Translations under genes and position numbers: made by a program | NCBI RefSeq assembly: GCF_001509795.1 | Contig: NZ_LLZN01000024.1 | Coordinates: 70,488 to 134,487 of the forward strand | From: Streptomyces sp. NRRL WC-3605 | GTDB lineage: Bacteria; Actinomycetota; Actinomycetes; Streptomycetales; Streptomycetaceae | Direction of reading: 5' to 3' | Length of the DNA stretch: 64,000 bases | In this document: positions 37,383-46,345 of the stretch, one piece after another | Layout: each line of letters opens with the position of its first letter | Position numbering within the stretch: position 1 is the stretch's first letter | Notes under the pieces: model-generated | The model's database searches: none | Seen by the model: the letters and a program-made list of their open reading frames with translations, nothing else | Told to the model about the DNA's origin: nothing

Positions 37383-37457
37383 TCACGCCGGACGGCGTCC
37401 GTGGTTCGAACGGCCCTTCTTGATACGCCACTTCCGTTTGCGCGTCCTCTTCGACAT
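37383..37457 (-). CDS. small ribosomal protein of the bL37 type (24 aa)
   Basis: ATG 37457 opens a 24-codon ORF with ribosome site AAGGAC close upstream. The product starts MSKRTRKRKWRIKKG and ends SNHGRRPA. The pattern of a Lys/Arg cluster followed by NHG-(R/K)-RP near the end, at this exact length, matches the bL37 protein found in mycobacterial 50S structures and its actinobacterial relatives. It would be structural, bound to 23S rRNA. It is easily missed by gene finders. The assignment rests on remembered family pattern, not on a search. Confidence 0.7.
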   Translation of the reverse strand: MSKRTRKRKWRIKKGRSNHGRRPA

Positions 37458-37543
37458 GTCCTTGGTGCTTAACCGAGGACGGCCCCGCCGTCGAGGGCCC
37501 ATACAGGCCAGGCCGTGGGCTCATCTACGCCCGTTCCGTGGGC

Positions 37544-38047
37544 TCACCCGCGCCCGACGGGTGCGAGGACCGCGTCCGTGAGCGCGGCAAGGTCGGCGGG
37601 GGAGAGCTCGACCTCCAGGCCCCGGCGGCCCGCCGAGACGCAGATCGTTTCGTGGCCCGAGGCCGAGGCGTCCAGGACCGTGGGCAGCTTCTTGCGCTGG
37701 CCCAGCGGCGAGATGCCGCCCCGCACATAGCCGGTCGTGCGCTCGGCGAGCGCCGGGTCCGCCATGGCGGCGCGCTTGCCGCCGACCGCCGCCGCCAGCG
37801 CCTTGAGGTCCAGCTGGCCCGCCACCGGGACGACCGCGACGGTCAGGGTGCCGTCCACGTCCGCGACCAGCGTCTTGAAGACCCGGTCCGGTGAGACGCC
37901 CATCGCCTGCGCCGCCTCCTCGCCGTACGAGGGGTGTGCGGGGTCGTGCTCGTAGGAGTGGACGGTGTACGCGACACCGGCCGCGGTCAGCGCGACCGTG
38001 GCCGGGGTGCCGCCCGGCTGCTGCTGCTTCTTCGACTTCTTCGCCAT
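37544..38047 (-). CDS. ybaK: Cys-tRNA(Pro)/Cys-tRNA(Cys) deacylase YbaK
   Basis: The 167-residue YbaK/EbsC protein would clear tRNA-Pro mischarged with cysteine. It has the family start (TPATVALTAAGVAYTVHSYEHD), the tRNA-end pocket with the conserved Lys in RVFKTLVADVDG, and GGISPLGQRKKLPTVLD. Ala/Lys-rich residues 1-10 form a short basic head. Start is ATG 38047. It probably shares a transcript with the LON-domain gene upstream (26 nt gap). Confidence 0.9.
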   Translation of the reverse strand: MAKKSKKQQQPGGTPATVALTAAGVAYTVHSYEHDPAHPSYGEEAAQAMGVSPDRVFKTLVADVDGTLTVAVVPVAGQLDLKALAAAVGGKRAAMADPALAERTTGYVRGGISPLGQRKKLPTVLDASASGHETICVSAGRRGLEVELSPADLAALTDAVLAPVGRG

Positions 38048-38073
38048 TGGTGGCCGTTCCCCAGGGTGGTGCG

Positions 38074-38811
38074 TCAGTTGAGGCTGGTCGGTCCGCGGGT
38101 CAGGTCCGACGCCGGGAGCGAGGGCAGGGTACGGATGATCGAGGTCTCGGCGCGAAGGAGTTTCAGCTCGTCGCGCAGCCGGGACGCGGTGTCCGGGGCC
38201 TGGAGCAGCCGCTGCTTGGTCGGGGTGTCCAGCATCATCGCGGCGGCCACCAGGTAGGACACGACGGACGGCTGGTCCGGCAGGTCGGCGGTGGTCGACA
38301 CGGACCGCTCGCGGGCCCCGGCGAGACGTTTCTGGTACTGTCGGAAGGCCCGCAGCACGCCTTCGGCGAGCGCTCCCGCCTCGTCGCCGGGCTCCTCGGT
38401 CAGCTCCTCCAGCTCGGCCGTCAGGAACGGGCCCGACGCGTCCACGGAGACGAGCCGCACCCGGGTCGTGCCCGTCGCCAGCACCTCGAACGTGCCGTCG
38501 GCCCGCTCCCGGATCGTCGCCGCGTCCGCGACGCACGCCACGGTGTGGAAGGCCTTGAGCGGGTCGGGGCCGAAGCCGGCGGCGGGGCCGCGCTCGGGCA
38601 CGGCGGTGGGATCGGGCATCCCGGGGGCGGTCGTGGCCACCTCGTGGCCGTCGCGGATGGCGACCACGGCGAAACGGCGCGGATCCTCCTCGGGGGTCTT
38701 CAGGAGTTCGCGCATCATGGCGCGGTACCGCTCCTCGAAGACGTTCAGCGGCAGGACGAGCCCGGGAAAGAGCACCGAGTTCAGGGGGAAGAGCGGAAGG
38801 CGGACGGTCAC
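38074..38811 (-). CDS. LON substrate-binding domain protein
   Basis: The 245-residue protein consists of the N-terminal LON/PUA-like domain only: RLPLFPLNSVLFPGLVLPLN opens it, followed by FEERYRAMM. AAA and protease domains are absent. A helical region follows (about 140-240). Stand-alone LON-domain proteins of this kind are common in actinobacteria, and their role is not established. Start is GTG 38811, 12 nt after the upstream gene ends, suggesting an operon with it and ybaK. Confidence 0.87.
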   Translation of the reverse strand: MTVRLPLFPLNSVLFPGLVLPLNVFEERYRAMMRELLKTPEEDPRRFAVVAIRDGHEVATTAPGMPDPTAVPERGPAAGFGPDPLKAFHTVACVADAATIRERADGTFEVLATGTTRVRLVSVDASGPFLTAELEELTEEPGDEAGALAEGVLRAFRQYQKRLAGARERSVSTTADLPDQPSVVSYLVAAAMMLDTPTKQRLLQAPDTASRLRDELKLLRAETSIIRTLPSLPASDLTRGPTSLN

Positions 38812-38822
38812 GGCGCCAAAGC

Positions 38823-39869
38823 CTAGTGGTCGCGCCGCGCGGCGCGACCGGCGCGCCCACCTGGTGGGTGCCCGGAGCGCCCCCGGGCCGGGGCGGAGCC
38901 CGCGCGCCGCCGGACCTGCTGCCGTACCTCCAGGAAGCGGCTCAGCGGATCCTCCGCGAACCGGCTCCACGGGTAGGACGTGGCGTAGGGCCCGATGAGC
39001 CGCAGCTGATCCAGGGCGTCCTCCCAGCGGCCGAGCTCGACCAGGACGTACGTGAGCTTGTTGCGCACGGCGGCGGGCCACGGGTCGGCCGCCGGGAAGC
39101 GGGCCGACAGCGCGACCGCCCGGTCGGCCGCCGCGTGCAGCCGCTCGACGGGTACGCCGGGGCCGCACCCGTCGTCCAGGTAGGCGAGCGCCGCCCGGGC
39201 GGGCAGCGCCTGGACGAGGGAGTCGTCGGGGGAGTCCTGCGCGGCCCGGTCGGCGAAGTCCAGGCACTCGCGGTGGGAGCCGTGCCAGGAGGAGGCCAGG
39301 TAGCGCAGGGCGGCGACATGGCAGCCGTAGTGCAGCGGGGCGCGGCGCAGGGCCGCCTCCCACAGCTCCCCGAAGTAGGTGTGCCCGGCGCGGGAGCCGC
39401 GCGCGTGGTCCAGGGCGAGGCGCCAGGGCACCGGGTCGCGGTCGTCGGCGCGGGCGGCGGCGGTGATCAGCGGGCTCACCCCGCGCAGCAGCTCGGCACG
39501 GGCCGGGGACCGCCAGGCGTGGTCCACGGCGAGCTGGGCGCGCAGCAGCAGGACGTCCGGGTCGTCCGGGGCTGCCGCGTACCAGGCCTGCACCCACTCG
39601 GGCCGGGAGCGGGCGAAGGCGGCCAGCCGCAGGACGTACCGGTCGCGGTCCTCCCACCGGCCGTGCGCGCGGGTGGCGGCGAGGAGGTCCGCCGCGGCGC
39701 GGTGGGACCCCTGCCCGGCCGCGACCAGCGCGGGGCCCAGGCGGTCGTCGGGCGCGTCGAGGAGCACCTCGTCGTCGGCGGGGAGCCCGGCGGCGGGGTG
39801 CTGCGCTGAGGGCCCGGGCGTCCGTGACGCCCGGCCGAACGGGAGCAGCAGAGCCATGGTGTCGACCAT
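38823..39869 (-). CDS. helical-repeat (TPR-like) hypothetical protein
   Basis: The family is not recognised with certainty. The product is about 348 residues from ATG 39869 (MVDTMALLLPFGRA); ATG 39857 is an alternative, and neither has a strong ribosome site. The body is Ala/Arg/Leu-rich with repeated helix pairs of about 34 residues (for instance AAADLLAATRAHGRWEDRDR and VRNKLTYVLVELGRWEDALD), as in TPR proteins. The C-terminus is basic and disordered. It lies at the head of the LON-ybaK operon. A scaffold or binding role is likely. Confidence 0.65.
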   Translation of the reverse strand: MVDTMALLLPFGRASRTPGPSAQHPAAGLPADDEVLLDAPDDRLGPALVAAGQGSHRAAADLLAATRAHGRWEDRDRYVLRLAAFARSRPEWVQAWYAAAPDDPDVLLLRAQLAVDHAWRSPARAELLRGVSPLITAAARADDRDPVPWRLALDHARGSRAGHTYFGELWEAALRRAPLHYGCHVAALRYLASSWHGSHRECLDFADRAAQDSPDDSLVQALPARAALAYLDDGCGPGVPVERLHAAADRAVALSARFPAADPWPAAVRNKLTYVLVELGRWEDALDQLRLIGPYATSYPWSRFAEDPLSRFLEVRQQVRRRAGSAPARGRSGHPPGGRAGRAARRDH

Positions 39870-39957
39870 TGAAGGTCCGCAGGTCACACCGGCGCCAGAG
39901 GGAAAGGCCAAGACGGCGAAAGTTGTACCGCCGTCGGTCAAGAACCGGTAAAGGTCA

Positions 39958-39973
39958 ACTGTTCAACAACAGT
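39958..39973. other. 16-bp palindrome upstream of the TPR-like gene
   Basis: ACTGTT and AACAGT are separated by CAAC in the 169-nt gap between 39,869 and 40,039. It is AT-rich and perfectly symmetrical. It lies about 90 nt upstream of the TPR-like gene and after the beta-helix gene. It may be an operator or part of a terminator. I see nothing else in this gap. Confidence 0.4.
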
Positions 39974-40038
39974 CGGACATCCATGAAATCAGCTCACCGG
40001 TCGCACAGATCCCCACATCATCAAAAGCCCCACCGGGC

Positions 40039-41616
40039 TCAGCTGCGCCGCAGCGTCCGGGTCGCCCCCGCCGCCACCGTCGTCGCGAGGATCCAGCCCA
40101 GCAGGATCATCGCCGCCGCCAGCCACTGCCAGACACCGCTGAACTGCCAGAACCCCACCTGCCCCAGATCGATCACCGGCAGCAGCAGGTCCAGCGCGAA
40201 CAACGTCGGGTTCCACGTCGGATGCTCGCCGCCCTTGATCGGCGGATGATCGGCGTACCCGAAGGCCACCGAGCCCGCCGCCCAGAGAATCGCCATCCAC
40301 ACCGCGGCCCGCCCGGGCCGATAGCCGTAGGCGACCATCCAGTCCTGGACGTACCCCCACAGCTTCCCGGCCGGGGGCAGCGTCTCGCGCCGCCGGCGCT
40401 GCTTGGCGAGCAGCACCTCGCGCGCGTCCTCGTCCTCGCCGCCCGCCCGCAGCACCGAGGCCAGCAGCTCGTACGGCTCCGGGTTGTACTCGGCGGTCGC
40501 GGCGGCCACCCACTCCAGCCGCCGCTCCAGCGGGAACGGGCCGCGCGGCACCAGGTTCTCGTAGCTGAAGCCGCCCATGTGCAGCAGCCCCGGCCCCGGC
40601 CAGGCGTCCGCCCTGTCCATCAGGTTGACCACCCGCGCCCCCGACAGCAGCACCCGGCCCCGTTCCATCCGCTCCCCGAGGAAGCGCAGCTCCGGCGTCT
40701 GGACGCGGCGCATCGACAGCTCCTGCTCGTCCGTGAAGACGAACCGGGCCCGCTCCAGGTCGACCGCGTCCCCGAACCGCCCGTCGTCCAGCCGCACCCC
40801 GCCCCGGCACTCGAACCGCTGCACCCGTGTCCCGCGCGCGGGGGTGCGCCCGCTCAGCAGCGGACTGCCGACGCCCGCCGGGGTCAGGTACAGGGTCCGC
40901 CCGACGGTCAGCTGGGGCGCGTTCAGCGCGAGCCGGGTGTACGGATTCACCAGCCGCGCCCCGCGAAGGCTCAGCGACACGCCGATGCTCGCGCCCCGCA
41001 GACTCAGCTCGCCGTGCGACTCCAGCATCTCGGCCTGGAGGTCCTGGCCGACGTTCATGCCGTCCCCGGCGATCGAACGGCCGCTGCGGTCCCGGTACAC
41101 CACCGCCTGGCTGAGCAGCAGGTCCGTGCCGATGTGGGCGTCCGTGATCCGCACCCCGTTGTGGAAACGGCAGCGCGGCAGATGCAGATCGCCCTCGGTG
41201 TGCACCCGCGCCGCCTCCAGGCGCGGCACCGAGCAGTCCACCAGCCGCAGCGTGGTGAACCGCGCCTCCGGCAGCAGGACCTCCCGCTCGAAGCGGCAGC
41301 CGCGCATCTCGACGTACGGCTCGACCGTGCCGCCCGCCAGGTCCAGCGCGCCGCTGACCTGCACTCCCACCAGCTTCAGCGAGGACACCCGGCCCGCCAG
41401 CGGGGGCGGCCCGTCCAGCAGCAGCCAGCACACGATGCGGGCCCGCACGGTCCGCTCGTCGCCCCAGGGGTGCCCGCCGTGCGGATCGTCGACGACCGTG
41501 TCGCCGCTGCTCAGGTCGTACACGCTGCCGTTGCGGAACGCCTGCCACATCCCGGCCTCGGCGGCGGTCAGATCGTCCGGCAGGTCCCCGTCCCGGATGC
41601 CGGCCCCCTCGGTCAC
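40039..41616 (-). CDS. beta-helix (pentapeptide-like) protein with C-terminal membrane helices
   Basis: The family is not recognised by name. The 525-residue product has a long central region (about 75-320) of short repeats, such as LKLVGVQVSGALDLAGG, RLVDCSVPRLEAARV and HGELSLRGASIGVSLSLRGA. Their spacing suggests a right-handed beta-helix like pentapeptide or bactofilin proteins. After a charged segment (EDEDAREVLLAKQRRRRE) come two or three membrane helices (about 425-515). There is no signal peptide, so the helix domain is probably cytoplasmic. It is divergent from hisD across a 176-nt gap that holds a palindrome. Confidence 0.72.
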   Translation of the reverse strand: MTEGAGIRDGDLPDDLTAAEAGMWQAFRNGSVYDLSSGDTVVDDPHGGHPWGDERTVRARIVCWLLLDGPPPLAGRVSSLKLVGVQVSGALDLAGGTVEPYVEMRGCRFEREVLLPEARFTTLRLVDCSVPRLEAARVHTEGDLHLPRCRFHNGVRITDAHIGTDLLLSQAVVYRDRSGRSIAGDGMNVGQDLQAEMLESHGELSLRGASIGVSLSLRGARLVNPYTRLALNAPQLTVGRTLYLTPAGVGSPLLSGRTPARGTRVQRFECRGGVRLDDGRFGDAVDLERARFVFTDEQELSMRRVQTPELRFLGERMERGRVLLSGARVVNLMDRADAWPGPGLLHMGGFSYENLVPRGPFPLERRLEWVAAATAEYNPEPYELLASVLRAGGEDEDAREVLLAKQRRRRETLPPAGKLWGYVQDWMVAYGYRPGRAAVWMAILWAAGSVAFGYADHPPIKGGEHPTWNPTLFALDLLLPVIDLGQVGFWQFSGVWQWLAAAMILLGWILATTVAAGATRTLRRS

Positions 41617-41734
41617 GTCCTTCTCATCCTCCTCGGCTACTCGCGAGTCAGTGGCCCCGTACCACCGTCATGCCCGCTGAGTGACGCCCCGAACGCAAGA
41701 CGTGAAGAGGATCTTCCGGGTTCCCGGACGCTCT

Positions 41735-41751
41735 GTATCAGCCATTGATAC
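41735..41751. promoter_or_regulatory. palindromic operator candidate between hisD and the beta-helix gene
   Basis: GTATCA and TGATAC are perfect 6-bp arms around GCCAT, an AT-rich island in a GC-rich gap. The site lies 42-58 nt upstream of hisD and about 120 nt from the divergent gene, just where a -35 for the hisD promoter would be. The regulator is unknown. Confidence 0.5.
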
Positions 41752-41779
41752 GCGTCCCCGGTGCCGGACGCGGGTCTGA

Positions 41780-41785
41780 GAGAAT
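41780..41785 (+). promoter_or_regulatory. -10 element for leaderless hisD operon
   Basis: GAGAAT is followed by 7 nt and GTG 41793. There is no ribosome site before hisD, which fits a leaderless transcript of the his operon. Confidence 0.5.
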
Positions 41786-41792
41786 TGGGTAC

Positions 41793-43118
41793 GTGATCTC
41801 CCGAATCGATCTGCGCGGCGACGCCCTCCCCGAGGGCCCCGCACTGCGCGACCTGCTGCCTCGAGCCGACTTCGACGTCTCGGCCGCCATGGAGAAGGTG
41901 CGTCCGATCTGCGAGGCCGTGCATCATCGGGGCGACGCGGCGCTGATCGACTTCGCCGAGAAGTTCGACGGGGTCCGGCTCGACCAGGTGCGGGTCCCCG
42001 CCGAGGCCCTGGACAAGGCCCTCGCCGAGCTCGACCCGGCCGTACGCGCGGCCCTGGAGGAGTCCATCCGCCGCGCCCGGCTCGTCCACCGCGAGCAGCG
42101 CCGCACCGCGCACACCACCCAGGTCGTCCCCGGCGGCTCGGTCACCGAGAAGTGGGTGCCCGTCGACCGCGTCGGCCTGTACGCGCCGGGCGGCCGCTCG
42201 GTCTACCCGTCGTCCGTGATCATGAACGTCGTCCCGGCCCAGGAGGCCGGCGTCGAGTCGATCGCGCTCGCCTCCCCGGCCCAGGCCGAGTTCGGCGGGC
42301 TGCCGCACCCCACGATCCTGGCCGCCTGCGCGCTGCTCGGCGTCGACGAGGTGTACGCCGCCGGCGGTGCCACCGCCGTCGCGATGTTCGCGTACGGCAC
42401 GGAGTCCTGCCCGCCCGCCGACATGGTCACTGGCCCCGGCAACATCTGGGTCGCCGCCGCCAAGCGCTACTTCACCGGCAAGATCGGCATCGACGCCGAG
42501 GCCGGGCCCACCGAGATCGCGGTCCTCGCGGACTCCACGGCCGACCCGGTGCACGTCGCGTCCGACCTGATCAGCCAGGCCGAGCACGACCCGCTGGCCG
42601 CCGCCGTCCTCGTCACCGACTCCGTGGAGCTCGCGGACGCGGTGGAGAAGGAGCTGGAGCCGCAGGTCGCCGCCACCCGGCACATCGACGACCGGATCGT
42701 GCCCGCCCTGAAGGGCAGGCAGTCCGCGATCGTCCTCGTCGACGGCGTCGACGAGGGCCTGCGCGTCGTGGACGCGTACGGCGCCGAGCACCTGGAGATC
42801 CAGACCGCCGACGCCGCCGCCGTCGCGGACCGGGTACGCAACGCCGGCGCGATCTTCATCGGGCCCTGGGCGCCGGTCTCCCTCGGCGACTACGCGGCCG
42901 GCTCCAACCACGTCCTGCCCACCGGCGGCTGCGCCTGCCACTCCTCGGGCCTGTCCGTCCAGTCCTTCCTGCGCGGCATCCACATCGTGGACTACACCCG
43001 CGACGCGCTCGCCGAGGTCGCGCATCACGTCGTGACGCTGGCGGAGGCGGAGGATCTGCCGGCCCACGGCGCGGCGATCAAGGCACGGTTCGGCTGGAAG
43101 GTACCCGAGAGCAAGTGA
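41793..43118 (+). CDS. hisD: histidinol dehydrogenase HisD
   Basis: HisD oxidises L-histidinol to L-histidine in two NAD+-dependent steps, the end of the pathway. The product is 441 residues. Family motifs include [46 protein letters not shown] and the zinc-site region [19 protein letters not shown] is near the C-terminus. Start is GTG 41793, which gives [10 protein letters not shown]; the frame is open upstream to 41745. It is the first gene of the his operon, and its stop overlaps hisC as GTGA. Confidence 0.97.
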   Translation: MISRIDLRGDALPEGPALRDLLPRADFDVSAAMEKVRPICEAVHHRGDAALIDFAEKFDGVRLDQVRVPAEALDKALAELDPAVRAALEESIRRARLVHREQRRTAHTTQVVPGGSVTEKWVPVDRVGLYAPGGRSVYPSSVIMNVVPAQEAGVESIALASPAQAEFGGLPHPTILAACALLGVDEVYAAGGATAVAMFAYGTESCPPADMVTGPGNIWVAAAKRYFTGKIGIDAEAGPTEIAVLADSTADPVHVASDLISQAEHDPLAAAVLVTDSVELADAVEKELEPQVAATRHIDDRIVPALKGRQSAIVLVDGVDEGLRVVDAYGAEHLEIQTADAAAVADRVRNAGAIFIGPWAPVSLGDYAAGSNHVLPTGGCACHSSGLSVQSFLRGIHIVDYTRDALAEVAHHVVTLAEAEDLPAHGAAIKARFGWKVPESK

Positions 43119-44221
43119 CTGGCATCGACGATCTCCCGGTGCGGGACGAGCTGCGCGGCAAGTCCCCCTACGGAGCGCCCCAGCTGGACGTCCCCGTCCG
43201 GCTCAACACCAACGAGAACCCCTACCCGCTGCCCGAGGCACTGGTCGAGCGGATCGCCGAGCGCGTCCGCGAGGCCGCCCGCGACCTCAACCGCTACCCC
43301 GACCGGGACGCGGTCGAGCTGCGCACCCGGCTCGCGGCGTACCTGACGGACACCTCCGGCCACCCGGTCGGCCTCGCCAACGTGTGGGCGGCCAACGGCT
43401 CCAACGAGGTCATCCAGCAGCTGCTGCAGACCTTCGGCGGACCCGGCCGTACCGCGATCGGCTTCGAGCCGTCGTACTCGATGCACGCGCTCATCGCGCG
43501 CGGCACCGGCACCGGCTGGGTCTCCGGCCCCCGCAACGACGACTTCACGATCGACCTCGCCGCAGCCGAGAAGGCCGTCGCCGAGCACCGGCCCGACGTC
43601 GTCTTCATCACCACGCCCAACAACCCCACCGGCAACGCGGTCCCGCGCGAGACCGTCCTCGCCCTGTACGAGGCCGCGCAGGCGGCGAAGCCGTCGATGG
43701 TCGTGGTCGACGAGGCGTACGTCGAGTTCAGCCACGGCGACTCGCTGCTGCCTCTGCTCGACGGGCGCCCCAACCTCGTCGTCTCCCGCACCATGTCCAA
43801 GGCGTTCGGCGCGGCGGGCCTGCGCCTCGGCTACCTCGCCGCCGACCCCGCCGTGGTCGACGCCGTCCAGCTCGTCCGGCTGCCGTACCACCTGTCGGCC
43901 GTCACCCAGGCGACCGCCCTGGCCGCCCTGGAGCACACCGGCACACTGCTGAAGTACGTCGAGCAGCTGAAGGCCGAACGCGACCGGCTGGTCACCGAAC
44001 TGCTCGCCATCGGCTACGAGGTCACCGCCTCGGACGCCAACTTCGTGCAGTTCGGACGGTTCGACGACGCGCACGCCGTCTGGCGGCAGATCCTCGACCG
44101 GGGCGTCCTGGTCCGGGACAACGGCGTACCCGGCTGGCTGCGGGTCACCGCCGGCACCCCCGAAGAGAACGACGCGTTCCTCGACGCGGTCCGTGAAGTC
44201 AAGAAGGAGCAGAGCGCATGA
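43115..44221 (+). CDS. hisC: histidinol-phosphate aminotransferase HisC
   Basis: HisC transfers an amino group from glutamate to imidazole acetol phosphate, using PLP. The 368-residue product begins [23 protein letters not shown]-binding segments are [43 protein letters not shown] and the Schiff-base lysine in [17 protein letters not shown]. It starts in the hisD stop (GTGA) and ends in the hisB start (ATGA), so all three are translationally coupled. Confidence 0.97.
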   Translation: MTGIDDLPVRDELRGKSPYGAPQLDVPVRLNTNENPYPLPEALVERIAERVREAARDLNRYPDRDAVELRTRLAAYLTDTSGHPVGLANVWAANGSNEVIQQLLQTFGGPGRTAIGFEPSYSMHALIARGTGTGWVSGPRNDDFTIDLAAAEKAVAEHRPDVVFITTPNNPTGNAVPRETVLALYEAAQAAKPSMVVVDEAYVEFSHGDSLLPLLDGRPNLVVSRTMSKAFGAAGLRLGYLAADPAVVDAVQLVRLPYHLSAVTQATALAALEHTGTLLKYVEQLKAERDRLVTELLAIGYEVTASDANFVQFGRFDDAHAVWRQILDRGVLVRDNGVPGWLRVTAGTPEENDAFLDAVREVKKEQSA

Positions 44222-44811
44222 ACCGCGTAGGACGCATAGAGCGGGTGACGAAGGAGACCTCGGTCCTCGTCGAGATCGACCTCGACGGGTCCGGCAAGGT
44301 CGACGTGGCGACCGGCGTCGGCTTCTACGACCACATGCTCGACCAGCTCGGCCGCCACGGCCTGTTCGACCTCACGGTCAAGACCGAGGGCGACCTGCAC
44401 ATCGACTCCCACCACACCATCGAGGACACCGCCCTCGCGCTGGGCGCCGCCTTCAAGCAGGCCCTCGGCGACAAGGTGGGCATCTACCGCTTCGGCAACT
44501 GCACGGTCCCGCTGGACGAGTCCCTCGCCCAGGTCACCGTCGACCTCTCCGGCCGCCCCTACCTCGTGCACACCGAGCCCGAGAACATGGCGCCGATGAT
44601 CGGCGAGTACGACACCACGATGACCCGGCACATCCTGGAGTCCTTCGTGGCGCAGGCGCAGATCGCCCTGCACGTGCACGTGCCCTACGGACGCAACGCC
44701 CACCACATCGTGGAGTGCCAGTTCAAGGCCCTCGCCCGCGCACTGCGCTACGCCTCCGAACGCGACCCGCGCGCGGCCGGCATCCTGCCGTCGACGAAGG
44801 GCGCGCTGTAA
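44218..44811 (+). CDS. hisB: imidazoleglycerol-phosphate dehydratase HisB
   Basis: HisB dehydrates imidazole glycerol phosphate using Mn2+. The 197-residue product is monofunctional and lacks the histidinol phosphatase domain of enterobacterial HisB. Metal-binding histidines are visible in [27 protein letters not shown] and GRNAHHIVE. It overlaps hisC by 4 nt. Confidence 0.97.
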   Translation: MNRVGRIERVTKETSVLVEIDLDGSGKVDVATGVGFYDHMLDQLGRHGLFDLTVKTEGDLHIDSHHTIEDTALALGAAFKQALGDKVGIYRFGNCTVPLDESLAQVTVDLSGRPYLVHTEPENMAPMIGEYDTTMTRHILESFVAQAQIALHVHVPYGRNAHHIVECQFKALARALRYASERDPRAAGILPSTKGAL

Positions 44812-44815
44812 CCCC

Positions 44816-44980
44816 ATGAACGGGCTGTCCACCATCCTGATCGTCGTCGGCCTGTTCCTGGTCGGCGGCATCATCTCCTTCGCCAAGCAGCAGATGCCCA
44901 AGAGCCTCATCGTGCTGCTCTCCATCAGTGCCGCGCTGTGCCTCGTCGCCGGCGTCTTGAGGCTGGAGGTGTGGAATTGA
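44816..44980 (+). CDS. small membrane protein in the his operon (54 aa)
   Basis: ATG 44816 lies 4 nt after hisB; the ORF overlaps the hisH start by 10 nt. The product is 54 residues with two hydrophobic segments (about 4-22 and 31-48), joined by [10 protein letters not shown], and a short end LRLEVWN. The base composition matches its neighbours. The two-helix hairpin form suggests a membrane-anchored helper. The overlap and operon position support translation, but I know no function for it. Confidence 0.75.
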   Translation: MNGLSTILIVVGLFLVGGIISFAKQQMPKSLIVLLSISAALCLVAGVLRLEVWN

Positions 44981-45615
44981 CCAGCAAGAACGTCGTGGTC
45001 TTCGACTACGGCTTCGGCAACGTACGCTCCGCCGAGCGGGCCCTCGCCCGCGCCGGCGCGGACGTCGAGATCACCCGTGACTTCGACAAGGCCATGAACG
45101 CCGACGGGCTGCTCGTGCCCGGCGTCGGCGCCTTCGCCGCCTGTATGCAGGGGCTCACCGACGCCCGCGGGGACTGGATCATCGACCGGCGGCTGTCCGG
45201 CGGCCGCCCCGTCATGGGCATCTGCGTCGGCATGCAGATCCTGTTCGCGCGCGGCATCGAGCACGGCGTCGAGGCCGAGGGCCTGGGCGAGTGGCCGGGC
45301 TCGGTCGAGCCGCTGCAGGCCGACATCGTGCCCCACATGGGCTGGAACACGGTCGAGGCGGCGGGCGGCAGCGAGCTGTTCGCCGGCCTGGACGCCGACG
45401 CGCGCTTCTACTTCGTGCACTCCTACGCCGTGCACGACTGGAGCTTCCAGACCGAGAACCCGTTGATGACCGCCCCCAAGGTCACCTGGTCGACGCACGG
45501 CAAGCCGTTCGTGGCCGCCGTGGAGAACGGCGCCCTGTGGGCCACGCAGTTCCACCCCGAGAAGTCCGGCGACGCCGGCGCGCAGCTGCTCACCAACTGG
45601 ATCGGAAGCCTGTAG
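44971..45615 (+). CDS. hisH: imidazole glycerol phosphate synthase, glutamine amidotransferase subunit HisH
   Basis: HisH hydrolyses glutamine and passes ammonia to HisF to build imidazole glycerol phosphate and AICAR. The 214-residue class I amidotransferase has the nucleophile Cys85 in [10 protein letters not shown] and the His-Glu pair in [11 protein letters not shown] 44971 is used, with GGAGG 5 nt before; the frame is open upstream to 44938. It overlaps the small membrane protein gene. Confidence 0.96.
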   Translation: MELTSKNVVVFDYGFGNVRSAERALARAGADVEITRDFDKAMNADGLLVPGVGAFAACMQGLTDARGDWIIDRRLSGGRPVMGICVGMQILFARGIEHGVEAEGLGEWPGSVEPLQADIVPHMGWNTVEAAGGSELFAGLDADARFYFVHSYAVHDWSFQTENPLMTAPKVTWSTHGKPFVAAVENGALWATQFHPEKSGDAGAQLLTNWIGSL

Positions 45616-45619
45616 AGAC

Positions 45620-46345
45620 ATGGCCAAGCTCGAACTCCTCCCCGCCGTCGACGTCCGCGACGGCCAGGCCGTCCGCCTCGTGCACGGCGAGTCCGGCACC
45701 GAGACCTCCTACGGCTCCCCGCTGGAGGCCGCCCTCGCCTGGCAGCGTTCCGGCGCCGAGTGGCTGCACCTGGTCGACCTGGACGCCGCGTTCGGCACCG
45801 GTGACAACCGCGAGCTGATCGCGGAGGTCGCGAAGGCCATGGACATCAAGGTGGAGCTGTCCGGCGGCATCCGCGACGACGCCTCCCTCGCCGCCGCGCT
45901 CGCCACCGGCTGCACCCGCGTCAACCTCGGCACGGCCGCCCTGGAGAGCCCCGAGTGGGTCGCCAAGGTGATCGCCGAGCACGGCGACAAGATCGCGGTC
46001 GGCCTGGACGTGCGCGGGACCACCCTGCGCGGCCGCGGCTGGACCCGCGACGGCGGCGACCTCTACGAGACGCTGGAGCGCCTCGACAAGGAGGGCTGCG
46101 CGCGGTACGTCGTCACCGACATCGCCAAGGACGGCACCCTCCAGGGCCCCAACCTGGAGCTGCTGAAGAACGTCTGCGCGGCCACGGACCGCCCCGTCGT
46201 CGCCTCCGGCGGCGTGTCCTCGCTGGACGACCTGCGGGCCATCGCCGAGCTGGTCCCGCTCGGCGTCGAGGGCTCCATCGTCGGCAAGGCGCTGTACGCG
46301 AAGGCGTTCACGCTGGAGGAGGCCCTGGAGGCCGTGGCGTCATGA
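45620..46345 (+). CDS. priA: bifunctional phosphoribosyl isomerase PriA (HisA/TrpF)
   Basis: In Streptomyces this one (beta-alpha)8 barrel isomerises both ProFAR (histidine pathway, HisA) and phosphoribosylanthranilate (tryptophan pathway, TrpF). The 241-residue product has the catalytic pair Asp11 (PAVDVRDG) and Asp130 (GLDVRGTT), at the positions known for PriA. Phosphate loops are at SGGIRD and ASGGVSS. No trpF is present among the trp genes in the window, as expected. It follows hisH by 4 nt and overlaps ridA as ATGA. Confidence 0.95.
   Translation: MAKLELLPAVDVRDGQAVRLVHGESGTETSYGSPLEAALAWQRSGAEWLHLVDLDAAFGTGDNRELIAEVAKAMDIKVELSGGIRDDASLAAALATGCTRVNLGTAALESPEWVAKVIAEHGDKIAVGLDVRGTTLRGRGWTRDGGDLYETLERLDKEGCARYVVTDIAKDGTLQGPNLELLKNVCAATDRPVVASGGVSSLDDLRAIAELVPLGVEGSIVGKALYAKAFTLEEALEAVAS

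Noticed and set aside
44938..44970. Longer N-terminus for HisH
   Set aside because: It would lie inside the small membrane protein frame region; GTG 44971 has GGAGG at the right distance and gives the standard HisH start.
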